Origin: Planococcus salinarum
GTDB taxonomy: Bacteria; Bacillota; Bacilli; Bacillales_A; Planococcaceae
Direction of reading: 5' to 3'
Length of the DNA stretch: 64,000 bases
Assembly (NCBI RefSeq): GCF_007004625.1
Contig: NZ_VIFV01000011.1
Span: forward strand, 39,008-103,007
Part shown: positions 1 to 9,961 of the stretch, one piece after another
Position numbering within the stretch: the first letter of the stretch is position 1
How the letters are laid out: the number at the start of each line of letters is the position of its first letter
Program-made: the position numbers and the translations under genes
The notes under the pieces: generated by a model
Database searches by the model: none
What the model was told of the DNA's origin: nothing
The model's input: the letters and a program-made list of their open reading frames with translations, nothing else

Positions 1-1
1 T

Positions 2-916
2 CACGTCTACAGCATCCATGACTTCAACCCCGAGCAGGCGGAAGCTGTATCTTACACCAACAAACAGTTTATTTTTGATATTGCCAGAGCTGTCGATAAA
101 TTGAACTGCCGGTATGCTGATCACGTGCTGCTCGTAGGGAGAGATATGGCAGGAACTTTAGAAAAGCGGTTCGCGAATTCAAAAATACCCGACTATACCG
201 TCATCAGTAATTGGACGAATGAGAGTGAGATATTGCCGCTGGATAAAAGCAATGCGGTTGTAAAAGATTTTCAGGAGAAGAATGGGCTTTTGGATAAATT
301 CGTTGTAATGTATTCCGGGAATTTGGGATTGTACTATGATTTGGAAAATATTATTAAGATTGCCCGGGAATTCAGGGGAGAACCGGACATTATATTTTTA
401 TTCATAGGAGAAGGTGCAGTAAAAAAGAAAATGCAGGATTATGTGGAAGAAAATAATCTTGAAAATGTCCTTTTTCTACCTTATCAACCTAAAGATTTCA
501 TACCGTACTCTTTGAATGCTGCTGATATCCACCTGGTGGTAAACCAGAAGGGGATAAAAGGTGTATCGGTGCCCAGCAAAATTTATGGGGTATTTGCGGC
601 AGGTAAACCTGTTCTTGGCGTAGTGGAAAAAGAAAGTGAAATCGACAGATTAATTTTGGAAAGCGGAGCAGGAATGGTGGTGGATCCGCAAAATTATGAA
701 AGTATTGCCGATTCTGTAAAATTATTTTACAAAATGGATAAAGACACACTCAAAGAGATGGGTTTGAAGGGAAGAAACTATCTGGAGAATCATTTAACGA
801 AAGAAACATCGATCAGCAAGTATCGGGAGACATTAAAATCTGTGTCCGACAGCGGTAAAATACACAAACAAGAGGAGGAAACAATTCGCGATTTAAGCGA
901 TAGAACAAACCGGTGA
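2..916 (+). CDS. Family 4 glycosyltransferase, 5' end outside window
   Basis: The open frame runs from the first complete codon at position 2 with no start, so the gene begins upstream; about 304 C-terminal residues are visible. It ends in a GT-B nucleotide-sugar domain: the turn MYSGNLGLYYDLENI begins the C-terminal Rossmann half, and GVSVPSKIYGVFAAGKPVLG with a following E-S-E-I matches the donor-binding EX7E region of GT4 enzymes (WcaI/WbuB-like). It should transfer a sugar to a lipid-linked polysaccharide precursor at the cytoplasmic membrane face. A TTG at 101 is inside conserved sequence and is not the start. A strong terminator follows, so this is the last gene of an upstream operon. 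The exact sugar cannot be read from sequence. Confidence 0.85.
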   Translation, partial: HVYSIHDFNPEQAEAVSYTNKQFIFDIARAVDKLNCRYADHVLLVGRDMAGTLEKRFANSKIPDYTVISNWTNESEILPLDKSNAVVKDFQEKNGLLDKFVVMYSGNLGLYYDLENIIKIAREFRGEPDIIFLFIGEGAVKKKMQDYVEENNLENVLFLPYQPKDFIPYSLNAADIHLVVNQKGIKGVSVPSKIYGVFAAGKPVLGVVEKESEIDRLILESGAGMVVDPQNYESIADSVKLFYKMDKDTLKEMGLKGRNYLENHLTKETSISKYRETLKSVSDSGKIHKQEEETIRDLSDRTNR

Positions 917-1315
917 ACCAACCGCTGCAAAAGTGCAAAACAACTTCATTATTAAGGTATTTCTGCCGCCCTTCAAAACTAAGGTTTTGAAGGGCGGTTT
1001 TTTGCTGTTGATCAAAACCGTTTGAAAGTATAGTTAATTCGGAAAACGAAGTATTTTGGAATAAGTTTTCAATCAAATCCAGGAAATAAATAATTGAAAT
1101 TTCTAATTTATCTGATAATTATATTGAATTTTTAGGTATTTTTGATTAGAATGTATTTATATCTATTATCGAAGAGGTTATAAAGAATCACCTCTTCTAA
1201 GGAAAATGCATAATTCACATTGTTATTTAGTCTTATAGTAGTGTTTGTGCATTGTTTTATATCAAAATTCTTTGCCTCATTAAAACCTATTTATAAATAG
1301 ACTGGAGGAATTTAT
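917..1315. other. AT-rich gap upstream of manC
   Basis: Holds the terminator at 966-1003. The remaining ~310 bp are AT-rich with no credible ORF. It presumably carries the manC promoter, but I see no hexamer pair good enough to call. Confidence 0.5.
966..1003 (+). terminator. Intrinsic terminator after the GT4 gene
   Basis: Perfect 14-bp stem (966-979 with 984-997), four-base loop, then six T. It ends the upstream glycosyltransferase transcript. Confidence 0.9.
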
Positions 1316-2695
1316 ATGAAACTGGTTTTACTCTCAGGGGGTTCAGGCAAGCGTCTTTGGCCGCTTTCAAATGATGCGAGGTCCAAACAATTTCTGAAAG
1401 TTCTGCATGATGAACAGGGGAACAAAGTGTCCATGGTGCAGAGAGTATGGGAGCAGCTTGAAAGTACCAACTTGGCCAAGGATTCCATTATTGCTACCAG
1501 CTATTCGCAAGTAGACATGATAAAGACTCAACTGGGTTCGGATGTCCACATTGTTACGGAGCCGGAAAGAAGGGATACATTCCCTGCAATCGCTCTGGCT
1601 GCTGTGTATTTGTATTCGGTCCAAGGCTGCAGCCTGGATGAGGTTGTTGCGATGCTGCCGGTGGATCCTTATGTTGAAAATCGTTTTTTCAGCCGGGTGA
1701 ATGATTTGGAAAAAGCCCTTAATGAATCCGATGCTGATCTCGCTCTTATGGGGGTCAAACCAACGTATCCTTCTGCCAAATACGGCTATATTGTTCCGCA
1801 GGATCTAGGTGACAGCGATTATTTGACGGTTGATTACTTTAAGGAAAAACCGACAGAACTTCAGGCTGAGAAATTAATTAAGAAAAATGCATTGTGGAAT
1901 TGTGGTGTTTTTGCATTCAAGTTAAGTTACATCATTAATTTATTGAAAAAAAGAGGCTTGCCGGTTGAATACAATAAATTATTGGAAAATTATCACCTAT
2001 TGCCTAAAAACAGTTTTGATTATGAAATAGTTGAAAAGGCGGGCCATATTGTTTCTCTTTGTTACGAAGGATACTGGAAAGATTTGGGGACGTGGAATAC
2101 TTTGACGGAAGAAATGGGAGGCCGCGTAACCGGAAAAGGGATTATCGGAAAAGGAGTGGAAAATTCACATATAGTAAATGAACTGGACATCCCGATAACT
2201 TTACTGGGACTCGATAACGTCGTCGTTGCAGCAAGTCCGGATGGAATCTTGGTGACGGATAAAGATGCCAGCACCAAGGTCAAAGAGTATGTTGACGGAC
2301 TGCAGGTGCGGCCTATGTATGAAGAGCGGAGATGGGGATGGTACCGTGTTCTCGAATACACGAAATACACTGAAGGCAATGAGGTCCTGATCAAGCGGAT
2401 ATCAGTGAATGCCGGTATGAATTTCAGTTACCAAATGCATTATAAACGAAGTGAAGTATGGACGATTGTAAAAGGCGAGGGCATTTTTGTATTCAACGAT
2501 CAGTTAAGCCATGTGCGGACTGGTGATGTTATCCACATTCCATTGGGGGCCAAACATACTTTAAAAGCGACTACAAATATGGAAATCATTGAAGTGCAGA
2601 CAGGCAGCGAGCTGATTGAAGAAGATATCTTCCGCACTTCCAATGAATGGGATGAAATCGAAGCGCTGTGCAAGCTTCGTCAAACCGGCAACTAG
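1316..2695 (+). CDS. manC: Mannose-1-phosphate guanylyltransferase
   Basis: 459 residues. Converts mannose-1-phosphate and GTP to GDP-mannose in the cytoplasm. The N-terminal nucleotidyltransferase signature LSGGSGKRLWPLS (about residues 6-18) with a following SKQF is diagnostic of the ManC/CpsB family. The C-terminal third (from about residue 345) is the cupin-like domain typical of type II enzymes, with the segment SYQMHYKRSEVWTIVKGEG. In some relatives this domain gives phosphomannose isomerase activity; here a separate ManA follows 70 bp downstream, so it may only be structural. RBS TGGAGG sits 8 bp before the ATG. GDP-mannose is the precursor for the GDP-fucose synthase at 11,978. No phosphomannomutase is seen in the window. 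Confidence 0.93.
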   Translation: MKLVLLSGGSGKRLWPLSNDARSKQFLKVLHDEQGNKVSMVQRVWEQLESTNLAKDSIIATSYSQVDMIKTQLGSDVHIVTEPERRDTFPAIALAAVYLYSVQGCSLDEVVAMLPVDPYVENRFFSRVNDLEKALNESDADLALMGVKPTYPSAKYGYIVPQDLGDSDYLTVDYFKEKPTELQAEKLIKKNALWNCGVFAFKLSYIINLLKKRGLPVEYNKLLENYHLLPKNSFDYEIVEKAGHIVSLCYEGYWKDLGTWNTLTEEMGGRVTGKGIIGKGVENSHIVNELDIPITLLGLDNVVVAASPDGILVTDKDASTKVKEYVDGLQVRPMYEERRWGWYRVLEYTKYTEGNEVLIKRISVNAGMNFSYQMHYKRSEVWTIVKGEGIFVFNDQLSHVRTGDVIHIPLGAKHTLKATTNMEIIEVQTGSELIEEDIFRTSNEWDEIEALCKLRQTGN

Positions 2696-2765
2696 GGCAG
2701 GGCTGTTAATGGAATTTGCTGCAGTGTGTCATGACTGCTTGACTTGAGATAGGGAGGGTGAGTTC

Positions 2766-3719
2766 ATGTATAATGAACCGGTTTTTCTTGAACCATTTTT
2801 TCAGGAGCGCATTTGGGGCGGGGAGAAGTTGAAGGCATTATTCAATTATGATATTCCAAATCATTTGACCGGGGAAGCCTGGTTGATTTCTGCCCATAAA
2901 AATGGACCATCCATTGTGAAAAATGGTGAACTGCAGGGGAAAAGCTTATGTGAAATCTGGGAGGACCATCCTTATTTATTTGGCAAAGAGAGTTCCGGGA
3001 TAGAATTTCCGCTTTTGATAAAATTACTGGATGCGAATGATCGGTTGTCTGTGCAAGTCCACCCCGATGATACGTATGCCAGGGAAGTGGCAGGGGAGCC
3101 CTGCGGCAAGACTGAATGCTGGTATATTTTGGATTGTGAAGAAGGGGCTGAAGTCATAATTGGCCATAAAGCCCAATCGAAAGAAGAATTTCAAGTGATG
3201 GTGGAAAAAGGGGATTGGCAAGGATTGTTCCACAGTATAAAAGTGAAAAAAGGTGATTTTATATATGTACCAAGCGGTACGCTCCATGCCATCGGTAAAG
3301 GAATTGTAATTCTGGAAACCCAACAAAGTTCAGATATTACCTTCCGGGTATATGATTATGACCGGACAGATGACAAAGGTCAGAAACGCCAGCTCCACCT
3401 GGAAGAGGCCATTACGGTTACGACCTGTCCCCATCGGAATATTGTACAGGATAAAGTGGAAAACAAGAGAGAGAATCTGGTGGCAACCCGTTTGATAAAA
3501 GAAGAATATTTCACTGTCTATCATTGGGTTATTGCCGGACGTGTGGAGACACCATTGTCTACAGGCTTTCTTATGGTAAGTGTGATTGAAGGATCAGGGG
3601 AGTTCGTGACTGAGGAAACAGCATCACAAATCAAAAAAGGCGACAATTTCATTGTGCCGGCAACAATTGGCCAATATTTTATAAAAGGCCACCTGGAATT
3701 GATTGTTTCACATACTTGA
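2766..3719 (+). CDS. manA: Mannose-6-phosphate isomerase, class I
   Basis: 317 residues, the usual size of short Bacillus-type ManA. Interconverts fructose-6-phosphate and mannose-6-phosphate, feeding ManC. The zinc-site segment LSVQVHPDD (about residues 95-103) and the C-terminal YVPSGTLHAIGKG are the hallmarks of the cupin-fold isomerase. RBS GGGAGGG precedes the ATG. It is likely co-transcribed with manC and is followed by an intrinsic terminator at 3,808. Confidence 0.93.
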   Translation: MYNEPVFLEPFFQERIWGGEKLKALFNYDIPNHLTGEAWLISAHKNGPSIVKNGELQGKSLCEIWEDHPYLFGKESSGIEFPLLIKLLDANDRLSVQVHPDDTYAREVAGEPCGKTECWYILDCEEGAEVIIGHKAQSKEEFQVMVEKGDWQGLFHSIKVKKGDFIYVPSGTLHAIGKGIVILETQQSSDITFRVYDYDRTDDKGQKRQLHLEEAITVTTCPHRNIVQDKVENKRENLVATRLIKEEYFTVYHWVIAGRVETPLSTGFLMVSVIEGSGEFVTEETASQIKKGDNFIVPATIGQYFIKGHLELIVSHT

Positions 3720-4207
3720 AGCTGTGATTACTTCAAAAAAGAGGAAAATATATTTTTTGATGTCTGAATTTTCAATTATATATTTCATGAAGCATAATAT
3801 GGGAAAGCGCAGCAATCGGTTATTTCGATTGTTGCGTTTTTTTTATATTCTCTCATCTTAATGAAGACATGCAATTCACCATCCTGATTTGTAAATAGCG
3901 TATTGCTGTATTGATTTGTCACTTGAGGCGTTCATTGTAAATCGAGAATTATAAAAAGAAAAAACTTTATAAATATAACTAAATATTCAGAAATATGATA
4001 TTGTTGAATTAGTAAAAGTATATTTTTATAAAAGTCGATAAGCAGAAATATTATTTAATTCCAGAAGAGCGAGTAGCGTTAGAAAAGTGTTGTATCTGTT
4101 TTATAAGTTCTTTTCATTAAAAACCAGGCAAGTGAACATTTCAAGAACTGGAAACACATATATATATAGCAGAAGTAAAAATTTCTAAAGAAAAGGAAGT
4201 GAAGATT
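3720..4207. other. AT-rich gap between manA and the acetyltransferase
   Basis: Besides the terminator, about 360 bp of very AT-rich sequence with no supported ORF. The strong AT skew is typical of exchanged surface-polysaccharide cassettes; a promoter for the next genes is expected here but not called. Confidence 0.5.
3808..3844 (+). terminator. Intrinsic terminator after manA
   Basis: 11-bp stem (3808-3818 with 3826-3836, one G-T pair) followed by eight T. Confidence 0.85.
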
Positions 4208-4774
4208 ATGAATATTAAAGGGAAAAAAGTTACTTTGCGGGCTTTGGAAAGAGAAGACATGGAAGAATTGCGGAATTTTTATAATGATCCGGAAATAGCC
4301 AATCTTCTTGGAGGATGGACATTGCCAATTTCCTCTGAACAGCAGAATCGATGGTTTGATCGGATAGAGTACGATGATAGAAACCTTCGCTTGGCTATTG
4401 AAACTGAGGAAGACGGTTTTATCGGTGTCTCGAATATTCTTAATATTGATTATAAAAATCGATCGGCCCACCATGGTATTCTCATTGGCAAAAAGAATAT
4501 GCGCGGACACGGATATGGCCGTGATACTGTAATGGCTACTATGAAATATGCTTTTGAAGAACTGCAGCTGAATCGCTTGGAAGGAGATATTCTTGAACAT
4601 AATATTCCTTCTTATAATTTATTTATTCAAAAATGCGGTTGGGTCGAGGAGGGAAGAAAAAGAGATTATGCATTTCGCAGCAACCGCTATTACGACCAAA
4701 TAATTGTAAGTATTTTGAAAAAAGAATATGAAAAATTATGTCTTGAGCTGGGATATTGGAAGTCAGAAGTTTAA
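4208..4774 (+). CDS. GNAT family N-acetyltransferase (RimJ/RimL type)
   Basis: 188 residues. The ATG at 4208 is chosen over the in-frame GTG at 4199 because AGGAAGTGA lies 5 bp upstream of it. The fold reads as RimL-like GNAT: N-terminal VTLRALEREDMEEL, then an acetyl-CoA loop region MRGHGYGRDTVMATMKYAF (about residues 98-116) and the late signature NLFIQKCGWVEEG. In this locus, with RmlA, RmlB and a DegT aminotransferase, the natural role is acetylation of an amino-deoxy sugar nucleotide, as WecD does for dTDP-4-amino-4,6-dideoxygalactose. That role is inference from context; ribosomal-protein or drug acetylation cannot be excluded from sequence alone. Confidence 0.8.
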   Translation: MNIKGKKVTLRALEREDMEELRNFYNDPEIANLLGGWTLPISSEQQNRWFDRIEYDDRNLRLAIETEEDGFIGVSNILNIDYKNRSAHHGILIGKKNMRGHGYGRDTVMATMKYAFEELQLNRLEGDILEHNIPSYNLFIQKCGWVEEGRKRDYAFRSNRYYDQIIVSILKKEYEKLCLELGYWKSEV

Positions 4775-4890
4775 ATTTTTATTCAAAGTGAGAATGGCTC
4801 AAAGGTAGATTTAAAATGACACAGGAAACCGTTGCTGGTTGAAAACTTAAAGCGGCAGGTCCAGACGTTGAATGTAAAGGGGGGGGAGCT

Positions 4891-5592
4891 GTGAGAGTAG
4901 GAATAATGCAACCCTATTTTTTTCCGTATATCGGATATTGGCAATTAATCAAAGCTGTGGATGAATACGTGATCTATGATGATGTAAATTATATCAAAAA
5001 GGGCTGGATCAATAAAAATAATATTTTAGTAACTGGAGAAGCAAAGCCAATATCCCTAAGAATATCCAAAGCCAGTCAAAATAAGCTGATCAATGAAATT
5101 GAAATTGATTCTGATTCTATCTACAATAAAAAATTGCTGAAAACTATTAGGGAAGCTTACAGCAAAGCACCTTATTTCCAGGAAGTTTTTGTTTTGATAG
5201 AAAAGGTGATAAATCAACAAGAGTTGAACTTAGCCAAATATCTAACAAATTCTATTAGAGAAATTTGCAATTATTTGGATTTGGATACACGCATATTGCT
5301 TTCCTCTGATTTAGAGAAAAAAGGGGAACTAAAAGGGCAGGATAAAATATTAGAAATTTGCGAATTGCTTTCAGCAGATCAATATGTAAATGCTTTTGGA
5401 GGATTTTCACTTTATTCACCACTGGACTTTGAAGCAAAAGGGATCACATTAAAATTTATCAAAACAGGTGATATAAGTTACCAGCAGAAAAAAACGGAAG
5501 AATTTGTGCCTAATCTATCCATTATTGACGTCATGATGTTCAATAGTCCGGAAGAAATCAACGGTATGTTGGATGATTATACATTAATATAA
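4891..5592 (+). CDS. WbqC family protein
   Basis: 233 residues, GTG start at 4891 directly behind a GGGGGGGAG Shine-Dalgarno. The N-terminus is the WbqC signature: IMQPYFFPYIGYWQLI followed by a YDDV(N/Q)Y element and KKGWINKN. WbqC proteins are encoded in O-antigen and capsule loci next to amino-sugar pathways; a role in amino-sugar or glycyl modification has been suggested, but a firm reaction is not known to me. The residue pattern is conserved across the full length, so the gene looks intact. Confidence 0.85.
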   Translation: MRVGIMQPYFFPYIGYWQLIKAVDEYVIYDDVNYIKKGWINKNNILVTGEAKPISLRISKASQNKLINEIEIDSDSIYNKKLLKTIREAYSKAPYFQEVFVLIEKVINQQELNLAKYLTNSIREICNYLDLDTRILLSSDLEKKGELKGQDKILEICELLSADQYVNAFGGFSLYSPLDFEAKGITLKFIKTGDISYQQKKTEEFVPNLSIIDVMMFNSPEEINGMLDDYTLI

Positions 5593-5819
5593 CTGTTATT
5601 TTTCTAACTTAAAATTCTTCCACTGTGTATATGGGTTAAGACTTGCTGGCTACGACCCTGGAAAATAAATAGAACGGCAAAGAAAAAAGGGGATTTATAT
5701 ATAGCAACCTTTTTGGATGCATTATTTTGAAAATCCAGTTTAAAGACAATAGCTCAAAAACTATTCGATAATTCAATACTAAATGCACGTTAAAAATTTG
5801 AGAGTAGGGAGCAGAAGCT

Positions 5820-6776
5820 ATGGAAAAAGAAATCTTGGTAAGCATTGATTGCCTGACTTATAATCATGAGAATTATATAGCAGAAACAATCGAAGGGTTT
5901 CTGATGCAGAAAACAAATTTTGAATTTGAAATCCTCATTCATGATGATGCTTCTACTGATCAAACTGCTGATGTTATTAGAGATTATGAAAAGAAGTTTC
6001 CGGAAATCATCAAACCTATTTATCAAACGGAAAATCAATTTTCTCAGGGCATTAAAATGCAACAGGTAAATCAACGTCGGGCAAAAGGGAAATATATAGC
6101 AATTTGTGAAGGCGATGACTATTGGACGGATCCGTACAAATTACAGAAACAAGTGGAATACTTGGAGGCAAACCCAAAATGCAGTTTATGTGTTCATTCC
6201 GCATTTAAATTCTCTGAAACCCGTCAAGTGACGGTGGGGAAAGTAAGACCGGGTCGGAAGAACAAAATGTTTTCAGCTGAAGAAGTAATTGAAGGGGGAG
6301 GTGAGCTATTTCCGACTAATGCAATGGTTTACAGGCGTGTGATAGCCGATACTGTACCAGCTTTCTATTTTGACGCAGGTGTTGGAGATTATCCACTTGC
6401 TATTCATCTGGCTGTACACGGAAAGGTATACTATATGGATGAATCGATGTCTGTTTATCGAGTAGATGTAAAAGGAGCTTGGTCTGACAGGGTATTGTCC
6501 GATGCTGTTAAGGCAACCAGACAAAATGAAAAAATAGCAAGCTTATTGGATATGATAAACGATCATACCGAATATAAATATAACGACACGATTGTTCGGA
6601 CAAAAAAGAAAAATCATTTTTATCTATTGTTGAGACAGCATAAGTTTAAGGAAGCCTTCAGCAAAGAAAACCTGAAATTTTACCTCCACAAGGAATTTAT
6701 AAAAAGAGGGTTAAAAAAGGTTTTTAATACTCATATATTTCGGAAAGAGGCAGTAATTCATTTTACAGAAAAATGA
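5820..6776 (+). CDS. Family 2 glycosyltransferase
   Basis: 318 residues. N-terminal GT-A fold: VSIDCLTYNHENYIAETIEG, then ILIHDDASTDQT (nucleotide-binding DD and D), and CEGDDYWTDPYKLQKQVEYL, in which the ED/GDD-type motif supplies the metal-binding DXD. The C-terminal ~90 residues are basic and may lie on the membrane. It would add one sugar of the repeat unit on undecaprenyl phosphate. RBS GTAGGGAG precedes the ATG. Donor and linkage cannot be predicted. Confidence 0.9.
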   Translation: MEKEILVSIDCLTYNHENYIAETIEGFLMQKTNFEFEILIHDDASTDQTADVIRDYEKKFPEIIKPIYQTENQFSQGIKMQQVNQRRAKGKYIAICEGDDYWTDPYKLQKQVEYLEANPKCSLCVHSAFKFSETRQVTVGKVRPGRKNKMFSAEEVIEGGGELFPTNAMVYRRVIADTVPAFYFDAGVGDYPLAIHLAVHGKVYYMDESMSVYRVDVKGAWSDRVLSDAVKATRQNEKIASLLDMINDHTEYKYNDTIVRTKKKNHFYLLLRQHKFKEAFSKENLKFYLHKEFIKRGLKKVFNTHIFRKEAVIHFTEK

Positions 6777-7271
6777 TTACACCCCCCTTTTAATTGCGGA
6801 GACAAAAGAAGCTTAGTAATAAGAAAAAAATGAAAACAGATTTTTAGAATACTCGATACTATATTGGAAACTTTATGATGAAAAAGAGCAACACAAAAGC
6901 AAGTATGAACTGACCCATATTTTAATGAAGAGTTTAAAAAAATCACCGAATTTCTTTTTTTGGAAATTCGGTGATTTTTGTTTTTGTCTTGTTACTCAGT
7001 TCAACGGGGAAAAATCATAATACAGAAAGATGTGGCGTGAAATTAATAAATTATCGGAACAATAATCTTAATAGTCTAAAAAATCAGTTACTTTATAAAA
7101 ACTGTATGTTAAAATTGTATGTAAATTAGTATTGTGAGCAAAAAGACCCTTGAAGATAAACAATCGATTTGTTTTCTTGTAATCAATTCATAAAACCCAC
7201 TACCAACAGACTAATGCGGTTCTTCTATTTGTGATTGAACAACAACAATGCAAAGAGATTGGAGTCAGTAT
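6777..7271. other. AT-rich gap upstream of the flippase
   Basis: Contains the terminator above. The ~290 bp after it are AT-rich without a supported gene. A new transcription unit should start here, running to the fcl gene. Confidence 0.5.
6937..6979. terminator. Strong terminator after the GT2 gene
   Basis: Stem of at least 14 bp (6941-6954 with 6963-6976), extended by A-T pairs, followed by a T-rich tract. The flanking A and T runs could let it work in both directions. Confidence 0.88.
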
Positions 7272-8750
7272 ATGGGACAGCAAAATTCGTTGAAGAAAAA
7301 GACAATCAGAGGTTTGCTGTGGAGTTTCGGGGATTTAATGGGAAATCAAGGGATGCAATTTATAATCCAGATCATTTTGGCACGAATGTTACTGCCCGAA
7401 CATTTTGGTTTGATCGGAATGATAATAGTTTTTGTTGCTGTTTCCAATTCAATTGTGGACAGTGGTTTTACGCAGGCTCTTATACGTGAGCAGAATACAA
7501 CTCAGACGGATTATTCTACGGTCTTCTATTTTAATTTAGCTGTTTCCATTCTTATCTATATTTTAATTTATTTGATGGCACCGTCCGTCAGTGTTTTTTT
7601 TGGAGAACCGGAACTGGTTTCCTTACTGCGTGTTTTGGCTTTAGGAATTCTTATCAACGCATTTGGAATTATACCGAGGGCGATGCTGACAAAGGAAGTA
7701 AATTTCAAAGCACAGGCTAAAGTGAATATGGCATCAAGCATCATATCGGGTTTGGTGGCAGTTGGGATGGCTGCAGGAGGTTTTGGAGTTTGGAGTTTGG
7801 TGATCAGAACATTGGTGATGAATCTGATTCAGTCGCTCTTGCTGGTACTGTCAAAAAAATGGGTACCGTCCCTAACCTTCAGCATCATTTCTTTTAAACG
7901 GTTATTCGGCTTTGGATGGAAGCTCCTTGTTTCAGGATTAATTGATACCATCTTTGTAAATATTTATTTTGTCATCATTGGGAGACAGTATTCCACCGGG
8001 CAATTGGGCTATTATACAAATGCCTCTAAATTCAGTGATATGTCCGCCCAAAGTTTATCCACTGCCATTCAGCGAGTAACATATCCTGTACTCAGCAGTA
8101 TAAAGGATGAGAAGGACAGACTGAAGCAAAGTTATCGGAAAATCATAAAGATGTCAGCATTTATCATATTCCCGATTATGATCGGTTTTGTAGTAATTGC
8201 AGAGCCTCTCATCCATTTATTGTTTGGGGAACAGTGGCTGCCGATGGTTCCTTACTTTCAACTGCTTTGCATCGGGGCGATGCTCTATCCCATACATGCA
8301 CTGAACTTAAATATTCTTCAAGTCAAAGGCAGATCGGATTTATACCTGAAACTTGAAATTTTTAAAATGATAATAGCTTCGATTTTAATCTTTTTGGCAA
8401 TATGGTTGGATTTAGGGATTTTTGGGCTGGTAGGAGCAGCTGTATTAAGTTCATATACGGCTTTGTTTATTAATACGTATTACTCGGGGAGAGAAATCTC
8501 TTATTCGGTCAGTGAACAGCTGAGAGATTTAATCCCGATTTATGCCGTGGCGGTAATAATGGGGATATGCACTTACGTTGCAGGAGAACTTTTGTTGAAC
8601 GGAAGTTTTATTGCGATGCTCATACAAATTATAATGGGCGTCACATTCTACTTAACTTTCTCCAAGCTGGCTAAAATTGAGGAGCTGGGCAGTATTTTTC
8701 ATTTAATTTTGCCTGTAATCAAGAAGATAAATCCCATAAAAATAAACTGA
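7272..8750 (+). CDS. Wzx-type polysaccharide flippase (MOP superfamily)
   Basis: The ATG at 7272 is preferred to the one at 7248 because GGAG lies 7 bp upstream; this gives 492 residues starting MGQQNSLKKKTIRGLLWSFG, the standard opening of the lipopolysaccharide biosynthesis / MATE-like flippase family. The sequence is hydrophobic throughout, with about 12-14 predicted membrane helices and the family pattern of an amphipathic N-terminus followed by QGMQFIIQIILARMLLPEHFG. It should flip lipid-linked repeat units across the membrane. It opens the second half of the polysaccharide locus. No Wzy polymerase is seen in the window; it is presumably upstream. Confidence 0.9.
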   Translation: MGQQNSLKKKTIRGLLWSFGDLMGNQGMQFIIQIILARMLLPEHFGLIGMIIVFVAVSNSIVDSGFTQALIREQNTTQTDYSTVFYFNLAVSILIYILIYLMAPSVSVFFGEPELVSLLRVLALGILINAFGIIPRAMLTKEVNFKAQAKVNMASSIISGLVAVGMAAGGFGVWSLVIRTLVMNLIQSLLLVLSKKWVPSLTFSIISFKRLFGFGWKLLVSGLIDTIFVNIYFVIIGRQYSTGQLGYYTNASKFSDMSAQSLSTAIQRVTYPVLSSIKDEKDRLKQSYRKIIKMSAFIIFPIMIGFVVIAEPLIHLLFGEQWLPMVPYFQLLCIGAMLYPIHALNLNILQVKGRSDLYLKLEIFKMIIASILIFLAIWLDLGIFGLVGAAVLSSYTALFINTYYSGREISYSVSEQLRDLIPIYAVAVIMGICTYVAGELLLNGSFIAMLIQIIMGVTFYLTFSKLAKIEELGSIFHLILPVIKKINPIKIN

Positions 8751-8792
8751 GCACTATACGGTGGCTCTTCAGTTCAAGCAAGGAGGAAGAAA

Positions 8793-9944
8793 ATGCAAAT
8801 CCCATTCGAAAACCCAATTTATATTACACGGCCGCTTTTGCCGGATTTGGAAAATGTCAGCGGAAAACTCCAGGACATCTGGGAAAGCCGGCAAGTTACA
8901 AATAATGGCAAGCAACTCCAAACACTAAGTCAAAGGCTGGAAGAGTATCTGGACGTGCAGCATCTTTCTCTGTTTAATAACGGAACATTGGCGTTATTGC
9001 TGGGATTGAAAGCTCTTGACTTGAAGGGAGAAGTTATCACCACTCCCTTTACATTTCCGGCAACAGTCCAGGCATTGGACTGGAATCAGTTAACTCCCGT
9101 GTTTTGCGATATTGATCCCAAAACATTGAATATCGATGCAGATAAAATTGAAGGTCTGATCACAGAAAATACCACGGCAATTCTGGCTGTGCATGTTTTT
9201 GGAAATCCCTGTGATACAGAAAAGATTCAAAAAACAGCAGATAAATACGGTTTAAAAGTGATTTACGATGCAGCACATGCATTTGGGGCGAAAATTGAGG
9301 GGAAGCCGATAGGTTCTTTCGGTGATATGACGATGTTCAGTTTCCATGCCACAAAACTGTTCCATACAATTGAAGGAGGAGCTCTGGTTTTCAGGGATGG
9401 TGCTCTGGGACGCAAACTCGATTTGCTGAAAAATTTCGGTATTCTCAATCCGGAAGAAGTTGTATTGTCGGGGTTAAATGCCAAAATGAACGAAATACAG
9501 GCAGGCATAGGACTGGAAGTGTTGAAAGGAATCGAAGAAGAAAGGAAGAAAAGGCATCTCTTAAAAAAAATGTATGAACAGCATTTACGGCATATTCCCG
9601 GAATTCGGATTATAACCAATTTGGAGTATGAACAAAGCAGTTATCAATATTTTGTAATTGAAATAGATGAATATCAATTCGGTCATTCGAGGGATTGGCT
9701 TCAAAAAGAACTTGAAAAATTCAATGTCTATACGAGAAAGTATTTTTATCCTTTATGCAGCGAATTTGATTGGTATGCCAATCTTGAGTCTGCTAAAGCT
9801 GAAAATCTGCCGGTTGCCAGCACATGCGTGAGGCAGGTTTTATCATTACCCTACTACGGGGGACTGGAACTTCAATCTGTTATTAAAATATGTAAAATTT
9901 TTCAGGAACTGCATGCTGATTCAGAAAAGATAACTCAACTTTGA
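8793..9944 (+). CDS. DegT/DnrJ/EryC1/StrS family sugar aminotransferase
   Basis: 383 residues, PLP-dependent fold type [16 protein letters not shown] (about residues 63-77) is the phosphate-binding start, [12 protein letters not shown] carries the PLP-stacking region, and [16 protein letters not shown] holds the Schiff-base lysine (about residue 188). The whole resembles VioA/FdtB-type enzymes that transaminate a dTDP-4-keto- or 3-keto-6-deoxyhexose. RmlA and RmlB, which make dTDP-4-keto-6-deoxyglucose, follow directly, so this is the most likely substrate. RBS AAGGAGGAAG. The stop overlaps the ribosome-binding region of rfbA, which suggests translational coupling. Confidence 0.88.
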   Translation: MQIPFENPIYITRPLLPDLENVSGKLQDIWESRQVTNNGKQLQTLSQRLEEYLDVQHLSLFNNGTLALLLGLKALDLKGEVITTPFTFPATVQALDWNQLTPVFCDIDPKTLNIDADKIEGLITENTTAILAVHVFGNPCDTEKIQKTADKYGLKVIYDAAHAFGAKIEGKPIGSFGDMTMFSFHATKLFHTIEGGALVFRDGALGRKLDLLKNFGILNPEEVVLSGLNAKMNEIQAGIGLEVLKGIEEERKKRHLLKKMYEQHLRHIPGIRIITNLEYEQSSYQYFVIEIDEYQFGHSRDWLQKELEKFNVYTRKYFYPLCSEFDWYANLESAKAENLPVASTCVRQVLSLPYYGGLELQSVIKICKIFQELHADSEKITQL

Positions 9945-9961
9945 GAAATGGGGGATTTTCG

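Noticed and set aside
4079..4600. 173-codon minus-strand ORF
   Set aside because: Antisense shadow of the GNAT gene; composition-driven and low complexity.
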